Of a stretch of 64,000 bases of DNA, positions 56,828-64,000 are shown piece after piece (position 1 is the first letter of the stretch; the number at the start of each line of letters is the position of its first letter). The translations under genes were made by a program, and so were the position numbers. Origin of the DNA: Cololabis saira (Eukaryota > Chordata > Actinopteri > Beloniformes > Belonidae); the NCBI RefSeq assembly GCF_033807715.1, contig NC_084587.1:11577916-11641915 (forward strand), in the 5' to 3' direction. Under the pieces are notes generated by a model that saw only the letters and a list, made by a program, of their open reading frames with translations, did not search any database and was not told the origin of the DNA.

Positions 56828-58599
56828 GACTTGTTTGTTGTCTCCTTGAACTACAGGAACTCACATCTACTTGTTCAAATTGGGCCAACTGGGTCAGTCA
56901 TTATGGTAATTACCTGATAATGTGTTAGCACAGAAAAATCCAACACAGAAAGTCATTACATTTGTTGTAAAACTTAAACAACAAAAAGTTTATATTTTTG
57001 GATAGCAAAAATAATGAACAGATATATGAGATTGTAAATATTTTGATGGCCAAGTCAGACAGTGACTTGAGTAAATATCATGTGGTGAATCCTACAGGGA
57101 ATCGGACTGTTTTTCGGCAAATCAGTTTCAGTTTTGACTTCAAAAGATAAAAAGCTTTATGCGAGTTATGTTTTTCCAATAAATATGAAGCTGCTGCAAG
57201 CTGAGAGTGGTAAAGTCTAAAGGTTGCTGGCCTTTACTTTTGTGGGTTTGCTTTTCGTTTTAGTTATCAATATTTAAGCAGTACCCAACACCGCTCTTAT
57301 GACCTCCCCTCTGATTTAAATAAAATAACTTTATTTACCAAGAAAATCTGGTTAGTACATAAGTTCAATTATTCAGCATGAAGGGTCCTGAAAGATTTTG
57401 GTTCCATTGCTTTGAGTTTAACTCAGACTCTGAAAATGAGTGTTTGAAGATTTTATCTGCACTGTTTCCCATAATGAGCCTCTAATAACTTTAATCCATC
57501 TATCAGTCACTACTATTGTCAGTGTTCTGTTTCAAAGAAAGTCTGACTACGTGTTCAAAAATTGGAGGAAGGAACTGATCTGATCAAATTCAACAGAAGT
57601 GTTTATTGTACTGAATACATGAGCTCATGGGTCTTCAGCGACTAATCCTCAGGCGATTAACACACCGACTAATCCTCAGGTGAAATATAAATAAGACCAC
57701 CACCACATAGGTGGAGAGGGCGTGGTGTAACATTTGCCGCTCCCGTGGTTGGCTGGTCCTGGAGATACCGGCTTTTCCTGAAAAGAGAAAAAACTACAAC
57801 CCCAAGCGTTATATCTTGGTCTGTCACATGTCCTTTGTTCTAAACACGTGGTCCACCATGCGCAACTATAACAAACCTATTGGATACGTTTGTTATATAA
57901 AATAAAAGACACACTAATACATACAGATAATATTTGATGTAAAATATAACATCCATTGTGCAATAACAAAATAATAAACCAAAGAAAATGGATGGCATGA
58001 AAAGTTAGAAAGCGGCATTAAAAGTTAAAAAATGTCACCCCAACATCTTTCCAATTGATGCATTAGTGCGGCTGAAGTTTAACTAGACTAACACACCCGG
58101 ATGTTGGAGTTGAAGTCACTCTCAGCCCTGCATTTAAACATTTATTGGGACTGAAACTGGCCTTTGCAGTCTTTGCGTGCACCACATACACCCTCCCTTT
58201 GAGTTGGAAGTATTGGAAGAAGCCAATACAGAGCTATACAGAAAATAGAACAAGTTTTAGTATGCTTACACCTGTGTCTCATCAGCCCTGTGAGTATATA
58301 TTGCCTGTTTCTTAATTCCCTAGTACTTGGGTCAGGACTTGCATACTTGGGTGGTTCGTACCTGGCGAGTACAACTTGGAAGAACGTACTTTGGAGCACA
58401 CGAGAACGCATGTCGGTCTTTCTGCAATTGAAACACCAGTGTACTTGATGAGATCACAGCTCAACTAACAGGCAAACAAGTATTGAAAAACATTTGTTAA
58501 AATGATTATAAAAATAATCACCCTAAACAATATAACAATTGAGAATGGATCATGTATTGCTCTTGTTCAATATGTCCCATTACTTTATATGATGTGTTC
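56828..58599. other. No gene recognised; possible LTR remnant
   Basis: The minus strand around 57590-57690 has duplicated cctgaggattagtcg motifs and cagtacaataaacacttctg, resembling an LTR polyadenylation region, but no ends or second copy were found. Confidence 0.35.
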
Positions 58600-58603
58600 T
58601 TAA

Positions 58604-59804
58604 AGGGGACATATTATGGCATTTAATGTATATTTTAAACAGGCATTGAATGTCTTAAAAACAATCTAAAGCTTGTTTTTTCTACATGAAGCAGAAATCC
58701 AGCCTGTGGGCCCTGTCACTAGTTTTACCGCTTCTAACCCCTTTTTCTGTGCTCCATTCTAAGGGAAGGGGGGGGTATGATAATGAGGCTCTGTGCTGAT
58801 TGGCTCCCTGAATGACGTGTAGCAGGGGAGGAGAATAAACCTCGCTCCGCCAGAGCAGCCCGAGCCTGTAAATAAATCACAACACTGAATTTTCACAAAT
58901 GGCAACTTTATTGTTAAAAAAATAAAATATGAGTTGTATATAAATAACATTTATGCACTATTTCAGCCGGATCTGCCCGGCGGATGCTGAACGCTGGCCG
59001 CGGAGCCACGCCGGGCGCACGGCGCATGGCTCCGGGGCGCATCGCTCGTTACCGGTGATCAAACCGACAGATTTCGCTGAAAATCTCGGAGGGTGAAGCT
59101 GGTCCAGCCTGGGACTTACCCCAGAAATCCCTGCTCTCAAAGCGGCTGGGAACCTGGACAATTTAGTCGGAAAGATCCCACTTTGGGAACCAGGAAGTAG
59201 TCTGGAGCAGCGCGCATCACCGCGGCTTTAACCGGGGAATCTGACCGGTTCCGACCGGTCGGGACCGCAGGAACCCACCTGGACTGGTAGCAGGGACTCC
59301 CGGGGACCGACCAGCGGAATTTTAGCCGGATCTGCCCGGCGGATGCTGCGCGACGGGCGCCACAACCCCACGGCGGGCGCCCGGCGCACAGATCGGCTCT
59401 GGGGCGCATCGCCCGTTACCGGTGATCAAACCGACAGATTTGGCTGAAAATCTCGGAGGGTGAAGCTGGTCTGACCTGGGACAGACCCCCGAGGACCCAG
59501 CTCCTAAACCACCCGGGAACCTGGATGATTTAACCCGGATCCGCTCCGCCGCGGCGCCGCGTCCGACTGGCTTCAAGGAAGGACCGCTCCAGCCTGCGGA
59601 GAGAGCTGGTTGTGGGCGTGGTTTCAGCAGCGGAGGCTGAACCTCTCTAATTGGCTCAAAAAAAAATCACGTGACACTGGGGGACTCTGTCCGGCGGGGG
59701 TCAGAGACCCTGCAGAAATTCATGGTATTTTGTCTCCCCTGTGCTGGCAGGGTGAGGGGAGACCACTTTATATATGTTAAAACAAGAAAAAACATAGGTC
59801 CCCT
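58604..59804. mobile_element. Kolobok-like element (TTAA target) with GC-rich interior
   Basis: It starts aggggacatattatgg and ends aacataggtcccct, with TTAA at 58600-58603 and 59805-59808. The interior 58965-59600 is GC-rich and contains a direct duplication about 360 bp apart (agccggatctgcccggcgga at 58965 and 59324; gttaccggtgatcaaaccga at about 59049 and 59415). No transposase. Confidence 0.8.
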
Positions 59805-59811
59805 TTAATTC

Positions 59812-59935
59812 ACGCAAGCACAGGGAGAACATGCAAACTCCACACAGAAAGGCCCCTGCCGGGCCTGGGAGTCGAACCGGGGACCTTCTTGCTGTGAGGC
59901 AACAGTGCTAACCACTAAGCCACCGTGCTGCCTGT
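59812..59935 (-). mobile_element. Fragment of the ggcggcacagtgg SINE-like family
   Basis: The minus strand reads cacggtggcttagtggttag, cactgttgcctcacagcaag and ccggttcgactcccaggccc, then gtgtggagtttgcatgttct. This copy keeps the tRNA-like head that the copy at 55483 has lost. Confidence 0.8.
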
Positions 59936-59995
59936 CTTCATAACCTTATCAAAAAAATGAAATTATAATAACTATATTCTAATCTGAAAACATCT

Positions 59996-60453
59996 TGAAA
60001 CTACATCCATTAAATGAAAATAAAGTTTTAACTTTATTTTTACTGGATTCTGGGATACTTTGCCGTCTCAGGTCTACATGAGTCTCAACTGGATGCATCG
60101 TTGATAGAATCGGTAGCTCAAGTACACAGCCGGAGATTTGGACTGGACTTGATGAGATGCAGACTTGAGAATTGGAACAGTAATTTGGCTGCAGATGACG
60201 ATGTTTCACAAGTACACAAGAACACAAGAACAGACAAGTACACATAATGAGAAGTCTTGTCTTTCCCTTCCTCCGTGCTTGTCTGTCTCCCATCCTCCCA
60301 TCCCATCGTGCTTGTGTCCCAGTTTAGCTCTACTTTCATCTCTATTGTTGCTTTGTATAAGATCTGCATTTCCTGTCCATACGGTGCCTTTTGTTTAAAA
60401 TAAAGGACTTTGTTGCTCCTGACAGCTCTCGTACTCCTGCTTTTCCTTCCAGC
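59996..60453 (+). mobile_element. LTR-like repeat, second copy
   Basis: Same sequence as 56155-56612 in the same orientation with scattered differences. It is followed by a gag-like start, so it is read as a 5' LTR of a Ty3/gypsy-type element with most of the interior gone. Confidence 0.65.
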
Positions 60454-60682
60454 CTCATTGTGTGACGGCACAGACCAGCCGGCTATGGACTCAGCGGAGA
60501 TCCAACTTCTCCAGGAAGACGTTGCAGACTATCGTGTCCCATTTAAGAAGCCTGCTACAGCCATAAGTGGGTCAACTGACTTGGGGAGAGGGCTGTTCAT
60601 GGGCTTGTGGAAAGGACTTTGCCGTAAAAAAGAAGATTCTCTGCACTTCCAGAGTTTTCTTGTCAGTTGGAGACAATCTTAA
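60454..60682 (+). pseudogene. Short gag-like remnant after the LTR
   Basis: tgacggcacagaccagccgg precedes an ATG at 60485 giving MDSAEIQLLQEDVADYRVPF then KKPATAISGS. Fish gypsy-type gag proteins commonly begin with an acidic M-D-x-A start a few dozen bases after the LTR, and the position fits. The frame carries on only to 60682 with no zinc knuckle. The open frame also runs back into the LTR (60410), which is coincidental. Confidence 0.45.
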
Positions 60683-61024
60683 AGAATCAAAGGGGAGTTA
60701 CCACCTTTAGGTCTTCTTGGCTCTACAGCGTACACACTGTTCCCGAGGTCTCCCCTTTCTGTGTCCCTGTTGGCCCTGAACGTGGCTCACCCTGCTTCCG
60801 AGGTTGTCCTGAAAATGGTGTCAGGTAGTGGGCTGGGCCTGATTTAGCCTTAGCAGCGTTTGTGGTTTGGGTTGTGGTGAAGTTATATTAAAGCGTTGCA
60901 TGAGTTTTGGTTGGAAAAAGTCTTACTAGGCACATAAATGCATCCAAGCCGAACATCTTTTAAAAACAGGGCTGCAAACCCTTTGCTCTTACTCTGAATT
61001 CATGCCGAATGTTCAGCTTGGATC
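60683..61024. other. No recognisable feature
   Basis: Possible further remnant of the retroelement interior, not identifiable. Confidence 0.35.
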
Positions 61025-61505
61025 TATACTTAATTTTCAGAGGGAGAACTGCAGAAACATTGATATCAGAGGTAGAAAGCGAAGAAGAGAGCCAACTTTG
61101 GAACTCTCTACCCACTTAGTTAAAATTAGAAACCAATAGAAAAGCTTTTAACAAAGGACTCAAACAGTGGTTAAAATCTAATCAGCAGTGTACACATGAA
61201 TAGTTCTTAACTTGTTGACTGCTTGCTTTGTGTTCTTTTTATGTTTCTAATTGAAAATTGTTTGTATTTCTTTGATTTCCTTTCCAATTGTTTTGTTGTT
61301 TGTCATTTATTTATTTTATTATTTTTATTATTTTCTTTTTTTTTCCCCATTCTTGTTATCTTAATATTTTATTGCTCTCTATTCTTTTCAAAAGCTGCCT
61401 ATGGACAAGTGTTGTGAATTAGCACTTGTGCTAAAACACTTAAACAATGCATCTGGTTTGTCCAATGTAATTGCTATGTCCATATCAAATAAACATAAAT
61501 AAAAA
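61025..61505 (+). mobile_element. LINE 3' end (ORF2 C-terminus plus tail)
   Basis: tttggaactctctacccact encodes WNSLPT. One stop codon later the frame reads LKLETNRKAFNKGLKQWLKS NQ, the conserved C-terminal pattern of non-LTR reverse transcriptase ORFs. A T-rich 3' UTR follows and ends caaataaacataaataaaaa (61490-61508). The reverse transcriptase core is absent. It differs from the L2 tail at 16.6 kb. Confidence 0.75.
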
Positions 61506-61556
61506 AATACTCACATTCAGGAAGCACTCCTGACAAACGTGTCTGGTACCCTTAAG

Positions 61557-62446
61557 CCTGGCATATACTTGCTGTTGGTGCTTGCGTTCACGTCCGTTCA
61601 CGTCCGTTCGCGTGCACCACCAACCGCAACGTTGCTCGCGTAGTACGCAAGGAGAGCGTGTCGTACCGGCGGTGACTGATAGTTGGCAGTAAGCAGAGCA
61701 ACAGTTGGAAAAGTGATTCAATATTTAGTAGTAGAGGTAGTAGCAGTAGCAGGTTAGAACAAAGAAACAAGTAAACATGACAATATTGGATGAAGAGGAG
61801 ATTATGATATGCTTTGGTTGCGATCTCGGCAAAGGAAACGGCGCCAGCGACCTCTGTGTCGTCACTTGTGGCCAGCTGGTATCAGACCGGGACCAGCTGG
61901 TATCTGACCGGGACCAGCTGGTATCTGACCGGGACCAGCTGGTATCTGACCGGGACCAGCTGGTATCTGACCGGGACCAGCTGGTATCTGACCGGGACCA
62001 GCTGGTATTAGACCGGGACCAGCCGGTATCTGACCGGGACCAGCTGGTTTCAGACCGGGACCAGCTGGTTTCAGACCGGGACCAGCTGGTATCTGACCGG
62101 GACCAGCTGGTTTCAGACTGGGACCAGCTGGTATCAGACCAGCTGGTATCAGACCGGGACCAGCTAGTATCTGACCGGGACCAGCTGGTTTCAGACTGGG
62201 ACCAGCTGGTATCAGACCAGCTGGTATCAGACCAGCTGGTATCAGACCAGCTGGTATCAGACCGGGACCAGCTGGTATCTGACCGGGACCAGCGCCACTC
62301 GCGGCCACAGCGAAAACTGCAGGTCGCGTACGCGTTCAGTATCTTCTTGAGAACATGCACATCGACGCGTCAAATGAACGCAGGATACGCGTGGCGGCCA
62401 TGATGCGCACGCGTACGCGGTCTGAGCTGCAAGTATATCTCAGGCA
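61557..62446 (+). mobile_element. Harbinger-like element with 21-bp minisatellite interior
   Basis: The left end gcctggcatatacttgctg and right end cagctgcaagtata-like (gctgcaagtatatctcaggc, 62428-62447) are inverted. Inside are short cacgtccgttcacgtccgtt repeats, an ATG (61777) opening MTILDEEEIMICFGCDLGKG, which looks like a transposase N-terminus, and then a minisatellite that replaces the rest. It is non-functional as a transposase. Confidence 0.6.
61870..62293. repeat. 21-bp minisatellite (gaccagctggtatctgaccgg), about 20 units
   Basis: Units vary at a few positions (atctg, ttcag, atcag) and some lack the gaccggg part, giving 12-bp short units. The unit encodes DQLVSDR or TGTSWYL on plus and PAGPGQI or SRSDTSW on minus, all open because 21 is a multiple of 3. 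Confidence 0.97.
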
Positions 62447-62447
62447 T

Positions 62448-63838
62448 AACTATTCCAAGCCATTTCCTCTGGTACAGAACACACCAAACTAATCACAATC
62501 ACTTCTTTTACATCCTTTGTTTGTCCGATTAGTTTTATGCCCTTTTCTGAATCTTCTGGTCCTGCCCCTCGGAACCAAAGCTGAATCCGGAGGAGCCAAA
62601 CTAACTATAAGTTAAGGAGGTGGCAGGTACTGTATACCAGTGTCCCATTGAAAAAGCAACAGAGATTTAAACCCCTTTTTCAGGCTTTGAAGACATTAAT
62701 TAGATAATTACATCCTGAAAAGATTCCAAGGAACTTCTGTTGAAATGCTGTTTGACTTTGTCAGGGTTGTATTGATTGGCCTTTTGCTTTCTGGTTGACA
62801 TTTATAGGCTAGCTCAGGCCTTTCACCTGTTGTCCTTTTAAAAGCCACCCCTTCATAAACACCGGTCCCACTGATGATAAAGATATTCTAACCTCTTTTC
62901 CCAGCAGAGCAGTGCCGGAGGAGCAAAGCTATCTTAAAGCCACAACGTGTATCCACTGATGCATTGATCACTGCAGAGAGTAAGTTTACATGCGGCTTTG
63001 ATAAGAGGAAGATGGAAAAATGCAGCATTTTGCTGCATAATAGCTTCATAACAGCCTGAAGTCTCATCAGAAAGGCAGTAAACTCCTCAGGCAGTTCATT
63101 CAGTCCCTTATAGCGGACTACTGTGGAGTACCTCCTCCTGATTATCCATCATGCCTTGAAAACAGCAAATCTGTTAATGTTGGATGTTACACAGTTTCAG
63201 CGTTTCTCTGTGTAATTTAGTCCCAGCCCAGGTGTGGTCAGGGGTCTCCATGGTGTCCATGGAGAGGGTGATGGCTAGACAAAAGTCCAAGGAGAAACTG
63301 CCCCTTAAAACCACCACTTTGAAAAGAAGCCGAGAGAGAATCTCCTGTGATTTAAAGGTTACACATTTGATGCCTGCAAAATGAAGAAAAGGGGAGCAAT
63401 ATCATTGACCTTAAATCCTTTGTGAGTCTACAAAAACAACTGCACCAGAGTGGTTGCTTTTGTGTCAGTGTGTTTTATGTCAGGCAGAGGAAGGAAAAAA
63501 AAAGGAGCATATTGCAGCTTGTTGCTTATAAAATTTCTGATAAATATAATTTGATCAAGCAGTCATGACTCCCTCCTGACATCTTTTCACCGTTTTGCCA
63601 TAAACAAGGCTCTTTGTGACCCGCCCACGGCCCCAAAGGCCTCATATTCACTGCGTGACTACTGGTTTGTGGGCATTTGATCAACTGCAACTGTGTTAGG
63701 GAGTATGGGAATACACTCCACTTTAACACGATAACAAGCAGCCTGAAGCTGATTCTTCGTCTTGCAGTTCAGTTTCAGAATCCAGGTTTTTTTTTATGAT
63801 AATAAAAAATGTAAAAAAATAAACACTATTCTGTAATA
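62448..63838. other. No recognisable feature
   Basis: Unique-looking sequence. Frames at 63184 and 63526 have no recognisable domains. Confidence 0.5.
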
Positions 63839-63841
63839 TTA

Positions 63842-64000
63842 AAGGAGCATGAGGCAGGATTTATGAAAAAAATGATTTTTTTTGCACAATAGTTGTCCTT
63901 ATCTCTTTGATTCACTGTGACCGGAAAAAGTCGGATAAACCATTCAGGAAAAGATCGCAAATTAGCGGTCACGGTGGGCCGCTCGGTGGCGCAGTGGGTT
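63842..64000 (+). mobile_element. Left end of a TTAA-type element, cut by window edge
   Basis: attaaaggagcatgaggcag at 63838 gives TTAA then aggagcatgaggc, the pattern of the other Kolobok-like elements here. From about 63974 a SINE head gggccgctcggtggcgcagt gggtt begins inside it and leaves the window. Confidence 0.5.
63974..64000 (+). mobile_element. Head of a tRNA-derived SINE, truncated by window edge
   Basis: gccgctcggtggcgcagtgg has the box A-like layout of the SINE heads seen elsewhere. Only 27 bases are present. Confidence 0.5.

Noticed and set aside
55932..60471. Matching 172- and 117-residue minus frames at two places (both with MGDRQARRKGKTRLLIMCTC)
   Set aside because: Both lie antisense across the LTR-like repeat. 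Their similarity reflects the repeat, not a gene pair.

Overview
This window looks like intergenic or intronic DNA from a teleost fish. The evidence is the mix of repeats: Tc1/mariner of the Sleeping Beauty type, hAT, PIF/Harbinger, piggyBac- and Kolobok-like elements, L2/Rex-type LINE tails, tRNA-derived fish SINEs, long dinucleotide and tetranucleotide microsatellites, and short palindromic MITEs. No host protein-coding gene, rRNA or functional tRNA could be supported. Every protein-like signal found is transposon-derived and broken. Positions 34211-34710 are an assembly gap of N.

Layout. 1-18.5 kb: an old Harbinger-like MITE, microsatellites, a 185-bp tandem repeat (5.5-6.0 kb), a GGGCC-type repeat carrying a SINE (9.1-10.2 kb), a long stretch with no recognisable repeat (10.2-15.2 kb), a head-to-tail pair of elements with AGGGTTGCCACC ends (15.2-16.1 kb), an L2 LINE tail running into a CATC/ACAT microsatellite (16.6-17.4 kb) and a decayed Tc1 transposase (17.7-18.35 kb). 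19.2-24.7 kb: a deeply nested block in which a hAT-type TTF-domain element is interrupted by a hAT MITE with an exact 8-bp target duplication and by a 3.04-kb foldback element, which itself holds a LINE tail split by a SINE. 26-28.7 kb, minus strand: the 5' end of an LTR retrotransposon (LTR end, primer-binding site, repeat-rich gag-like region) next to a frameshifted ZBED/GTF2IRD2-like hAT transposase gene. 29.7-34.1 kb: MITEs and a GGGCC-type repeat with a Harbinger MITE inside. 34.7-39.7 kb: a second copy of the TTF element, split by a small foldback, by a region holding a truncated piggyBac transposase, and by a TTAA-flanked (TTCC)n tract. 40-47 kb: several hAT elements with readable 8-bp target duplications, a three-level nest at 42.8-44.2 kb, and an LTR inside a hAT element at 46-47 kb. 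48.8-53.8 kb: two more TTAA-flanked (TTCC)n tracts around a Sleeping Beauty-like Tc1 remnant. 55.5-64 kb: SINEs, a Harbinger MITE holding an LTR, a Kolobok-like element, a LINE 3' end, and a Harbinger-like element carrying a 21-bp minisatellite.

There is no pathway here. The genes are dead transposase and gag-like sequences, and the organisation is a record of successive insertions. The most unusual item is a family of three TTAA-flanked elements with shared termini whose interior is almost entirely polypyrimidine (TTCC)n satellite. The nearby truncated piggyBac transposase is a possible, unproven relative.
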